NCBI GenBank assembly: GCA_041179425.1
Contig: JBEGTL010000122.1
Location: 1 to 16,968, forward strand
Length of the DNA stretch: 16,968 nucleotides
DNA from: DASUME01 sp041179425
Lineage (GTDB): Bacteria; Myxococcota_A; Polyangia; Polyangiales; DASUME01
Direction: 5' to 3'
The notes below the pieces were generated by a model, which was not told the DNA's origin, ran no database searches, and saw nothing but the letters and a program-made list of their open reading frames with translations. Both the position numbers and the translations under genes were made by a program. Shown piece after piece: positions 1 to 6,327 of the stretch; the stretch's first letter is position 1, and every line of letters begins with the position of its first letter.

Positions 1-255
1 TCCAACCCCGAAGCGGGCATTACCGCAGGTTGGGATACACGCCGGCTGTGGGTGACAGGCTTCGAAGAAAATCAACGTGCTTGCCGAATCATCGGCGAAG
101 CGCGCAACAATGAAGACATCGCAGAGTTGCTGCGCCGGCTCGCGCTCTCGCAGGTGTTCGACGATGTCGTTTTGGTGCGCACAGGCATGCCTCGCGTATC
201 CGACGGAGCGGCGGCGCTCGTGGCGTTCGAGCTGACCTGCAAGGTGAGGTACTGA
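1..255 (+). CDS. pilN: Type IV pilus inner-membrane protein PilN, C-terminal end (partial)
   Basis: The open frame runs in from the left edge and ends at TGA 253-255, leaving 84 residues. PilN is a bitopic inner-membrane protein that pairs with PilO and binds PilM, linking the cytoplasmic pilus motor to the periplasmic alignment complex. What is visible is the end of the periplasmic ferredoxin-like domain: the residues LWVTGFEEN, then a helix (NNEDIAELLRRLALS), then FDDVVLVRT, and a final strand ending FELTCKVRY. This fits the usual PilN ending of helix, a strand after 'F.dV.L', and 'F.l.c.v.Y'. The N-terminal helix and the PilM-binding motif lie outside the window. The stop codon is 4 nt from the pilO start, so the two are co-transcribed. 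The assignment rests on this ending plus the pilOPQ genes that follow. Confidence 0.9.
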   Translation, partial: SNPEAGITAGWDTRRLWVTGFEENQRACRIIGEARNNEDIAELLRRLALSQVFDDVVLVRTGMPRVSDGAAALVAFELTCKVRY

Positions 256-259
256 GCCC

Positions 260-832
260 ATGGCAGACACGGCCGCACAGCAGTTCACCAAGCTACCGTC
301 GTCGAGCAAGATCCTGCTGCTCGCGCTGCTCCTCGTGTTGATTGGTGCCGCGTACTACTCGGCCATCCACGGGCCACTCACCGAGGAGATCGAGGCGACC
401 GCCGGGAAAAAGGCCGTACTCGACGATCAGCTCGCCAAGGCCAAAGAGCTGCAGGCGCGCTTCCTCAAGCTGCGTGAAGAGCTCGAGCAGCGCAAGGTCG
501 CCGAGCAAGAGCTGGTGCGCGTGTTGCCGCCGCGCGCCGAGATCGCGTCGATGCTCGCAGAGCTCAACCGGCTCGCCGAGCTGAGCGGTCTCGCCATTCA
601 AGCCGTCGAGCCCATGCGCGAAGAAGCCGAGCAGTTCTACAACCGCATCCCCGTCAACTTGGCGGTCTCCGGCAAGTACCACCAGCTCGCGAAGTTCTTC
701 TACAACGTGAGTCGGCTGCAGCGCGCCATCAACATGGAAAACATCGTCATCGGCACGCCCAAGCTGCAAGGAGAAGATCTGGTCCTGCAAGTGCACGTGC
801 TGGCCACCACCTTCCGCCGAAAGGATGCGTGA
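260..832 (+). CDS. pilO: Type IV pilus inner-membrane protein PilO
   Basis: This 190-residue protein has the length and layout of PilO. A short cytoplasmic tail precedes a transmembrane helix at about residues 18-36 (ILLLALLLVLIGAAYYSAI). A charged coiled-coil of roughly residues 42-92 follows, and the rest is a ferredoxin-like periplasmic domain. The family segment NRIPVNLAVSGKYHQLAKFF, with the F-Y-N-V-S-R-L-Q-R helix after it, is typical of PilO. PilO forms heterodimers with PilN and contacts lipoprotein PilP, carrying motor force and alignment to the PilQ secretin. The ATG at 260 lies 4 nt after the pilN stop, with the purine-rich AAGGTGAGG (241-249) upstream. The stop TGA 830-832 lies 4 nt before the preferred pilP start. 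The gene is part of the pilNOPQ operon. No odd residues or breaks are seen. Confidence 0.95.
   Translation: MADTAAQQFTKLPSSSKILLLALLLVLIGAAYYSAIHGPLTEEIEATAGKKAVLDDQLAKAKELQARFLKLREELEQRKVAEQELVRVLPPRAEIASMLAELNRLAELSGLAIQAVEPMREEAEQFYNRIPVNLAVSGKYHQLAKFFYNVSRLQRAINMENIVIGTPKLQGEDLVLQVHVLATTFRRKDA
821..825 (+). promoter_or_regulatory. Ribosome binding site deciding the pilP start
   Basis: AAGGA lies 11 nt upstream of the ATG at 837. It overlaps the alternative in-frame ATG at 825, so it can serve only the 837 start. This supports translation of pilP from 837, immediately after pilO ends. Confidence 0.55.
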
Positions 833-836
833 GCCC

Positions 837-1454
837 ATGCTGCGCACCTCCTTTGTGCGGACCTCGTTGGCGGCGACCGCGCTCGCGTCCTGTCTCGTGC
901 TCGGCTGCGACTCTTCCGATGCGGTGATCTCCAACAATGGAGCGCCACCGCCGCCTCCTGCGACCGGCGCAGTGGCTTCGTCCGGGGCGATGCCGGCGCA
1001 CGCCGAAACCATCGTGCGCGCCTACCGCGACAGCGACTTCGTGGAGAGCGAGCAGAACCGCGACCCGTTCCGCAACTACGCCAACGAGCTGCGCGTCAAG
1101 GCGCCGGTGGTCGCACAGCGGCTCGTGTTGATGCCTGACACGGGCATCGACGAGATGCGGCTGATCGCGATCATCAGCGGCATCGAGCAACCCCGTGCGA
1201 TGATCGTAGATCAGCGCGGAGTGGGCTACGTGACCACACGCGGAGACTTCGTCGGCAAGGCCGACGTGGTGCAGGGCGGTGGCTCGGAGAGCCTGCCTGT
1301 TGCACTCAACTGGCGGATCGATCGGATCCGCGTGAACGAGGTGGTGCTGGCGCGGGAGGACCCGTCGGCGCCCAATCGTCCACCGCTCACCAAGGTCATC
1401 CCTCTTCACGAGGACGACCCAGCTAACGGAGCCGCTGCCAAAACCAATGGCTGA
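837..1454 (+). CDS. pilP: Type IV pilus assembly lipoprotein PilP
   Basis: The protein has 205 residues from the chosen ATG. A signal peptide with a lipobox LVLGC places the lipidated cysteine at residue 24, so this is an inner-membrane-anchored periplasmic lipoprotein like other PilP proteins. A Pro/Ala-rich flexible stretch follows, then the conserved RDPFRNY motif. The C-terminal beta-domain is visible as MRLIAIISGIEQPRAMIVD and GVGYVTTRGDFVGKADVV, with a typical ending that includes KVIPLHEDD. PilP bridges the PilN/PilO dimer to the secretin PilQ. An in-frame ATG at 825 would overlap pilO by 8 nt, but it lacks a usable ribosome site. The 837 start repeats exactly the TGAGCCCATG junction seen before pilO. 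pilQ follows after 141 bp. Confidence 0.93.
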   Translation: MLRTSFVRTSLAATALASCLVLGCDSSDAVISNNGAPPPPPATGAVASSGAMPAHAETIVRAYRDSDFVESEQNRDPFRNYANELRVKAPVVAQRLVLMPDTGIDEMRLIAIISGIEQPRAMIVDQRGVGYVTTRGDFVGKADVVQGGGSESLPVALNWRIDRIRVNEVVLAREDPSAPNRPPLTKVIPLHEDDPANGAAAKTNG

Positions 1455-1595
1455 GCTCGTTGCGTGGTGCGGGCGACACTGAGCGAGAAACTGCGGGCCG
1501 GGGGGAAATCGGCTCGCGAGTGAACTGCTTAGTTGCGTCCGTGCTGACGAACCATTGAAGATCTCGAGAGAACGGCCAGAAGAAGGGGACCGTCC

Positions 1596-3815
1596 ATGCG
1601 GCAAGGCTTCCGGATGTTGACCGTAGTGGCGCTGATGGCGAATGCGGATGTCGCACTCGCAGAGGGGGGGCGCGCGGTCTTGAAGCAAGTCGAGGTACGG
1701 GGCCACGGTGAACGTGCCGACGTCGTGCTCGAGGGCAGCTTCCGCGCAGAGAGCTACGCAGTGCGCACACGCGCAGGTGGCGACGTGCTGGTGATCGACG
1801 TGGCCGACACGACGCTCGGCGACCGCGATGGAGTCTCGCTCGAGAGCACCGACCTGGTGCGCTCGGCACAGGCCACTGCGACCGAGCGCGGCGTGCGCAT
1901 CGAGCTCGCGCTGCAAAAGCACGTGACCTACCGAGCGCGCGCGGCCGAGCACGGTGTCGTCATCTCGCTCGAGCAGCTCGGGGGCCAGGATCTCGAGGTC
2001 GTGCCGCCCGCTGCCGCTGCACAGAGCGAGAGCACGGCGGTGCGCAAGGTACTGCTCGAGAAGCGCGACGTGCGCGAGCGCGTGGTGATCGAGCTGAGTC
2101 GCCCGACCGAGTTTCGTGTCTTGCCGGGCACCAAGGGGCCGGCGCGGATGGAGCTCAAGCGTGCTTCGCTCGCGCGTGCACTCGGCGACAGCTTCTCCGA
2201 GCCCTCGCTCGAGCTGATCAAGGGCGTGCGGGTCAAGGCAGACGGCGAACGCGTGCTGGTCGAGGTCGACCGCGCCGACAACGCCGTGGGCACGGCGATC
2301 CGTGAGGGCGACCGCATCGTGTGGATGTTCGCGCCGAGCGCGGTCGTCGAGGGCGGCAAGCCCAAGCCGCGCACGCTGGTGGCGGCGACGCCCGAGGTCG
2401 TCGAGACCGACGTCGACTCCGAAGAGGCAGCGTCGTTCGTCAGCGGTGCGCTGCTGCAGACCAAGACCGTGGGCGGCCAGAAGTTCAACGGCCGGCGCAT
2501 CGATCTCGATTTCAAAGACGCCGACATCCACAACATCCTGCGGCTGTTGTCCGAGGTGGGTGGCGTCAACGTGGTCACCAGCGACGACGTGTCGGGCTCG
2601 GTGACCATTCGTATGCGCGACGTGCCCTGGGATCAGGCGCTCGACGTCATCTTGCAGGCCAAGGGGCTCGGCGCCGAGCGGCGCGGCAACCTGATCCGCG
2701 TGGCGCCCAACGACGTGCTCGAGAAAGAGCGCGAGCTCGCCATCGCGCGTCAAAAGCAGCAGATCGAGCTCGCTCCGCTGGAGACGCGCCTGGTGCCCGT
2801 CAGCTACGCGACGGCCAAAGATCTGCAGCCGCGGGTCCACGAAGTGATGTCGCCGCGCGGCAACGTGTCGGTCGACGAACGCACCAACGTGCTGATCGTG
2901 CGCGACATCGTCGACAACCTCGACGACGTCGAGGAGCTGGTGCGCACGCTCGACACGCAGACGCCGCAGGTGCTGGTCGAGGCGCGCATCGTCGAGGCCA
3001 CGAGCAACTACGTGCGCGACGTCGGTATCCAGTGGGGCGGCGACGTCTCGCTCAACCAGGCGTTCGGCAACCAGACGGGCCTCGTGTTCCCGAGCAACGT
3101 CGGCATCGCCGGTGGTGCGTACGACTCGTCCAGCACGCCCACGCAGGGCTTGTCGCCGCTGGCTGCGCAGACCGCGGTTCCCAACTTCGCCGTCAACTTG
3201 CCGGCTGCGGCGGGCGCCGGCGCAGGTGGCGCGCTGGGTCTCACGCTGGGCAGCGTCGACGGCAACTACAACCTCAACGTGCGCCTGAGCGCGGCCGAGT
3301 CTACCGGCTCGGTGAAGATCATCAGCTCGCCGCGCGTGCTCACGCTCGACAACCACGCGGCGCGCATCTCACAAGGCACGCAGATCCCGTACTCGCAGGT
3401 CAGCGCGCAGGGCGTGCAGACCGCGTTTCAGACGGCGGTGCTCGAGCTCAACGTGACGCCTCACGTGACGGCCGATGGTTCGGTCGCCATGAAGGTCAAC
3501 GTCACGCGCAACGAGCCCGACTTCACGCGTACGGGTGCCAACGGTCAGCCCACCATCCTCAAGCGTGAGGCGCAGACCGAGCTGCTGGTCTCCGACGGCC
3601 ACACCGCCGTCATCGGCGGCATCTACACGCGCAACAGCGGTCGTACGGTCGACCAGGTGCCGCTGTTTGGCGACATCCCGATCATCGGCCTCATCTTCCA
3701 GCGTCGGCGCTTGCTCGACACGCGCAACGAGCTGCTCATCTTTTTGACCCCGCGTATCGTCAACCGCGAGCAGTCGATGATGTCGGCGGCTCCGGCCGCG
3801 GCCGCGCACCCCTGA
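1596..3815 (+). CDS. pilQ: Type IV pilus secretin PilQ
   Basis: This 739-residue protein forms the outer-membrane gate through which the pilus passes. A signal peptide ends near ADVALA (residue 22). Two AMIN-like beta-domains, which bind peptidoglycan in this family, lie at about residues 27-126 and 147-246. The STN/N0 domain is at about 300-365 (RRIDLDFKDADIHNILRLL) and the secretin N1 domain at about 395-455. The secretin core runs from VLVEARIVEA (about 458) to NELLIFLTPRIV (about 722) and includes VPLFGDIPIIGLIF near 690. An extended Gly/Ala-rich insert lies at about 535-550. The ribosome site AAGGGG (1583-1588) is 7 nt before the ATG. Myxococcus xanthus PilQ is longer, with three AMIN domains from memory; only two are evident here. 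The 141 bp upstream holds no gene and no clear promoter, so pilQ may be read from the pilNOP transcript. Confidence 0.96.
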   Translation: MRQGFRMLTVVALMANADVALAEGGRAVLKQVEVRGHGERADVVLEGSFRAESYAVRTRAGGDVLVIDVADTTLGDRDGVSLESTDLVRSAQATATERGVRIELALQKHVTYRARAAEHGVVISLEQLGGQDLEVVPPAAAAQSESTAVRKVLLEKRDVRERVVIELSRPTEFRVLPGTKGPARMELKRASLARALGDSFSEPSLELIKGVRVKADGERVLVEVDRADNAVGTAIREGDRIVWMFAPSAVVEGGKPKPRTLVAATPEVVETDVDSEEAASFVSGALLQTKTVGGQKFNGRRIDLDFKDADIHNILRLLSEVGGVNVVTSDDVSGSVTIRMRDVPWDQALDVILQAKGLGAERRGNLIRVAPNDVLEKERELAIARQKQQIELAPLETRLVPVSYATAKDLQPRVHEVMSPRGNVSVDERTNVLIVRDIVDNLDDVEELVRTLDTQTPQVLVEARIVEATSNYVRDVGIQWGGDVSLNQAFGNQTGLVFPSNVGIAGGAYDSSSTPTQGLSPLAAQTAVPNFAVNLPAAAGAGAGGALGLTLGSVDGNYNLNVRLSAAESTGSVKIISSPRVLTLDNHAARISQGTQIPYSQVSAQGVQTAFQTAVLELNVTPHVTADGSVAMKVNVTRNEPDFTRTGANGQPTILKREAQTELLVSDGHTAVIGGIYTRNSGRTVDQVPLFGDIPIIGLIFQRRRLLDTRNELLIFLTPRIVNREQSMMSAAPAAAAHP

Positions 3816-3845
3816 GCCGCTCGACGCTGGGTCGCCGGCAGTCTC

Positions 3846-3895
3846 CGCGCACGGCCGGGGCGGTTGTGGCTGAGCCCGTGCCTGCGCTAAGTTTT
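3846..3895 (+). terminator. Candidate terminator after pilQ
   Basis: GCACGG (3849-3854) pairs with CCGTGC (3876-3881). The stem extends by CGC/GCG (3846-3848 with 3884-3886) across a 2-nt bulge. The 21-nt loop is GC-rich and can form an inner hairpin. TTTT follows at 3892-3895. The position, just after the pilQ stop and before a separate gene, fits the end of the pil operon. The T-tract is short and the loop large, so this is a moderate to weak call. Confidence 0.35.
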
Positions 3896-3899
3896 GGCG

Positions 3900-3905
3900 C
3901 ATAAT
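3900..3905 (+). promoter_or_regulatory. -10-like hexamer directly before aroKB
   Basis: CATAAT differs from the sigma-70 -10 consensus at one base and ends 8 nt before the aroKB ATG. No Shine-Dalgarno sequence lies between. Transcription starting at a normal distance would begin at or next to the ATG, giving a leaderless mRNA. No good -35 hexamer is seen at standard spacing, so the call is tentative. Confidence 0.35.
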
Positions 3906-3913
3906 CGGCCTCG

Positions 3914-5491
3914 ATGGCCGACCGTGTTTTTCTCTCGGGACCGATGGGTAGTGGCAAGTCGCGCATCGCGCGGGCGCTGGGCGAGCTCTGGCACGCGCCG
4001 GTGGTCGATCTCGACGAGCGCATCGAGCGGCTGGCGGGCGCCACCGTCGCCCAGCTGTTCGAGCGCCACGGAGAAGCGCGCTTCCGAGCGCTCGAGCAAG
4101 AGGCACTGAGCAAGGTGCTGGCCGACCCGGCCACGCGCATCGTGGCGCTGGGCGGCGGCACGGTGACCTCGCGTGACGCCCGACGCACGCTGCTCAGGGC
4201 GGGCACGCTCATCACGCTGCGCGCCTCGCTCGACACCCTGGTCGCCCGTGTGGGCTCGGGCCGCGACCGCCCGCTGCTCCACGGGGCCGACCCGCGCGAG
4301 CGCCTGGCGACGCTCCTCGAGCAGCGCGCCGAGGCGTACGCGGAGTGCCACGCCGAGGTCGACACCGACGGTCGCGACCCGCTCGTGCTTGCCCAGGAGA
4401 TCGACGCGGTGGTCGGCGAGCAGCCCATCGTGGTGCCGATGGGCCTACGCACCTATCGCGTCGAGGTGGGCCCGGGCGTGCGCCACAGCCTGACCAAGCG
4501 CGTACGCGCAGCGACCAGCGGCAAACACGTGGTGCTCGTCACCGACACCGGGGTTGTCGAGCCCTGGGCCAGCCGCATGGAGCACGAGCTCAAAGAGGCG
4601 GGCTACCAGGTCGCGTTCGTGTGCCTGCCGGCCGGCGAAGAGCACAAAAACATCACCAGCATCCAGACCATCTGGGACGCCGCGCTGCAGGCGGGGGTCG
4701 ACCGCGACGCGCTGGTGCTCGCGGTCGGCGGCGGCGTGGTGGGCGACATGGCCGGCTTTGCGGGCGCGACCATCTTGCGCGGCGTCGCCGTGGGACAGCT
4801 GCCCACCACGCTGCTGGCCATGGTCGACAGCGCCGTCGGCGGCAAGACCGGCATCGACCGGCCCGAGGGCAAAAACCTGATCGGCGCCTTCCAGCAGCCA
4901 CGCTTCGTGTTGTGCGACATCGAGACGCTCAGCACGCTCCCGCTGGCCGAGCGGCGCGCTGGGCTGGCCGAGGTGGTCAAGTCTGCCTGGCTCGACAACG
5001 AGGAGAGTGTGCGCCTGCTCGAGGAGAGCGCACAGGAGCTCGTCGCGGGCGACCTGGTCGCCACCAGCAACGCGGTGCGCATGGCGGTCGAGCTCAAGGC
5101 GCGCGTCGTCACCGAAGACGAGCGCGAGAGCGGCGCGCGTGCGTTGCTCAACCTCGGCCACACCGTGGGACACGCCATCGAGGTCGCGAGCGGCTTCGGC
5201 GCGCTGCGACACGGGGAGGCCGTGGCGCTCGGCATGGTGGCTGCGTTTCGCCTCGCGAACCGCCTGGGCCGCGCGAGCGCACGAGACGCAGAGCGCGTCA
5301 CCAAGCTGCTCGCGGCGCTCGGTCTGCCTACCCAGGTCGATCGTTACCTCGACGACCGCACACTGGCGTTCATCGGTGCAGACAAAAAGCGTAAGGGGGG
5401 CAAGCTACGTTTCATCGTGCCCGGCGCGCCCGGTGCTACCGAGATCGTGCCGCTCGCCGAAGACGAAGTGAAACGCCTCGTTCGTCCTTAG
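3914..5491 (+). CDS. aroKB: Fused shikimate kinase / 3-dehydroquinate synthase
   Basis: This 525-residue bifunctional protein carries two non-consecutive steps of the shikimate pathway to aromatic amino acids. Residues 1 to about 165 are shikimate kinase (AroK). It has Walker A GPMGSGKS (9-16), substrate-site residues D32/D34, the family motif GEARFRALE (53-61), GGG at 80-82 and a lid motif RDRPLL. From about residue 175 on it is 3-dehydroquinate synthase (AroB). NAD-domain motifs include PAGEEHKN, GGGVVGDMAGFAGAT and DSAVGGKTGID. The three expected metal ligands are present: E353 in AEVVK, H416 in LGHTVGHAIE and H433 in RHGEAV. Both halves look complete and catalytically competent. An in-frame TAA at 3902-3904 forces the ATG at 3914. 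AroKB fusions are known, for example in Thermotoga. The position after pilQ matches the classic pilMNOPQ-aroK-aroB order. Confidence 0.96.
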   Translation: MADRVFLSGPMGSGKSRIARALGELWHAPVVDLDERIERLAGATVAQLFERHGEARFRALEQEALSKVLADPATRIVALGGGTVTSRDARRTLLRAGTLITLRASLDTLVARVGSGRDRPLLHGADPRERLATLLEQRAEAYAECHAEVDTDGRDPLVLAQEIDAVVGEQPIVVPMGLRTYRVEVGPGVRHSLTKRVRAATSGKHVVLVTDTGVVEPWASRMEHELKEAGYQVAFVCLPAGEEHKNITSIQTIWDAALQAGVDRDALVLAVGGGVVGDMAGFAGATILRGVAVGQLPTTLLAMVDSAVGGKTGIDRPEGKNLIGAFQQPRFVLCDIETLSTLPLAERRAGLAEVVKSAWLDNEESVRLLEESAQELVAGDLVATSNAVRMAVELKARVVTEDERESGARALLNLGHTVGHAIEVASGFGALRHGEAVALGMVAAFRLANRLGRASARDAERVTKLLAALGLPTQVDRYLDDRTLAFIGADKKRKGGKLRFIVPGAPGATEIVPLAEDEVKRLVRP

Positions 5492-5504
5492 TCTCAGGGA
5501 GAAC

Positions 5505-5534
5505 TTGTACGGGTCCTCGCCCAGCCGATACGAT
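5505..5534 (+). promoter_or_regulatory. Possible sigma-70-type promoter for the lipoprotein gene
   Basis: TTGTAC (5505-5510) is separated by 18 bp from TACGAT (5529-5534), which matches the -10 consensus at four of six positions. The predicted mRNA would have a leader of about 35 nt before the ATG at 5577. The octamer GATACGAT recurs on the other strand just before the giant TPR gene. The -35 match is poor. Confidence 0.3.
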
Positions 5535-5576
5535 TGTCGGTACGACGCTGCTGTCGGCGTCCGGGGGGGGAACGGG

Positions 5577-6263
5577 ATGGCTCTACTGAGCTCGAGGTCT
5601 CTTGCGTTCGTTCTGAGCGCGTTCGGGACGCTTTGTCTCGCGCAAGGCTGCGTCGAGGACGGCGTGTCGATGCATGTCATCTGCTCTATCTTCCCAGACG
5701 TCGACGAGAACGGGTGCACGTGGTCGGCCGATGGCGAGCTGTGCGTTGCGGAGGGCGTGCTCAACGTGCGCAGTGCCGCCAATTACCGCATGGCACTGCG
5801 CGTGGAGAGCGGTCTGAAGGCGCGTTCTCGTGACGTACCTCCGCAGGGCGAGCCCAACGGGGTTCAGATTACTTCGGCGACTGTCGAGCTGCGCACGTCC
5901 GACGGCGCGCGGCTCGGCCTCGCGAGCACCATTGACAACCCATACGACGCACTCGCAACCGGGTACCTGCCGCCCAATGGCGTGAACTTCACGACCATCG
6001 TCGTGATCCCGAACGAGATCGTCGATAGACTGAAGACCGCGTCCGATCCGCGCACCGGGGTCCTGATCTCGCAAATCGTTGCCGCGATCAAGCTCAAGGG
6101 TGTGACCAACGGTGGACTCAAGGTCGAGAGCAGCGACTTCTTGTGGCCGATTCGGCTTTCGCGCACGAGCCCCGCGAAGGGGGAAAATGAGTGTGTGGAA
6201 TACGAAAACTCGTGCACGGCCCTGATCGGACAGGACGGCTTCGCCAACATCTGCACGCAGTGA
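5577..6263 (+). CDS. Predicted Cys-rich secreted lipoprotein, function unknown
   Basis: From the ATG at 5577 the protein has 228 residues. It opens with a hydrophobic signal peptide ending LCLAQGC, giving a likely lipidated Cys25, although Gln at -2 makes the lipobox imperfect. Three more cysteines follow soon after (36, 47, 56) and three lie near the C-terminus in NECVEYENSC and ANICTQ. An even set of six suggests disulfides in an exported domain. The middle has alternating beta-strand patterns (NYRMALRVESGL, then NGVQITSATVELRT). This resembles, from memory, a recurrent family of myxobacterial surface lipoproteins, but no function is recognised. An upstream in-frame TTG at 5505 would add 24 residues before the signal peptide and is not favoured; a G-run (5563-5570) precedes the chosen ATG. 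The gene seems to be a single-gene unit that converges on the giant TPR gene. Confidence 0.8.
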   Translation: MALLSSRSLAFVLSAFGTLCLAQGCVEDGVSMHVICSIFPDVDENGCTWSADGELCVAEGVLNVRSAANYRMALRVESGLKARSRDVPPQGEPNGVQITSATVELRTSDGARLGLASTIDNPYDALATGYLPPNGVNFTTIVVIPNEIVDRLKTASDPRTGVLISQIVAAIKLKGVTNGGLKVESSDFLWPIRLSRTSPAKGENECVEYENSCTALIGQDGFANICTQ

Positions 6264-6296
6264 GGCGCAGCGCGGCATCTCGCTCGCTAGCAGCTC

Positions 6297-6323
6297 GTGA
6301 GGCGGCACAGAGCCGTCGGTCAC
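6297..6323. terminator. Hairpin in the convergent gene gap, candidate shared terminator
   Basis: GTGAGGCGGC pairs with GCCGTC and TCAC around an ACAGA loop. This gives 10 base pairs (one G-U) with a 2-nt GG bulge on the right arm. It lies in the 64-bp gap between the stop of the lipoprotein gene (6263) and the stop of the giant TPR gene (6328), where a bidirectional terminator is expected. No T-tract follows on either strand, so it is not a classic intrinsic terminator. Confidence 0.4.
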
Positions 6324-6327
6324 GACC

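Noticed and set aside
1455..1595. Separate promoter for pilQ, including a sigma-54 type, in the pilP-pilQ gap
   Set aside because: No GG-N10-GC pair of the right form and no convincing -35/-10 pair was found; read-through from pilP is simpler.
747..3356. 869-codon open frame on the minus strand across pilO, pilP and pilQ
   Set aside because: It is a GC-rich shadow frame antisense to well-recognised pil genes, with His/Arg/Asp-rich low-complexity translation and no recognisable domain.
3878..3904. Nine-codon GTG frame ending in TAA just before aroKB, as a possible leader peptide
   Set aside because: It has no ribosome site and no run of aromatic codons that would suggest attenuation; it overlaps the hairpin arm and is probably chance.
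5489..5505. Small hairpin AGTCTC-AGG-GAGAACT after aroKB as a terminator
   Set aside because: Six pairs with a bulge and a 3-nt loop, no T-tract; too weak to call.
5505..5576. Upstream TTG start adding 24 residues to the lipoprotein
   Set aside because: It would place polar sequence before the signal peptide and overlap the possible promoter; the ATG at 5577 gives a normal signal peptide.
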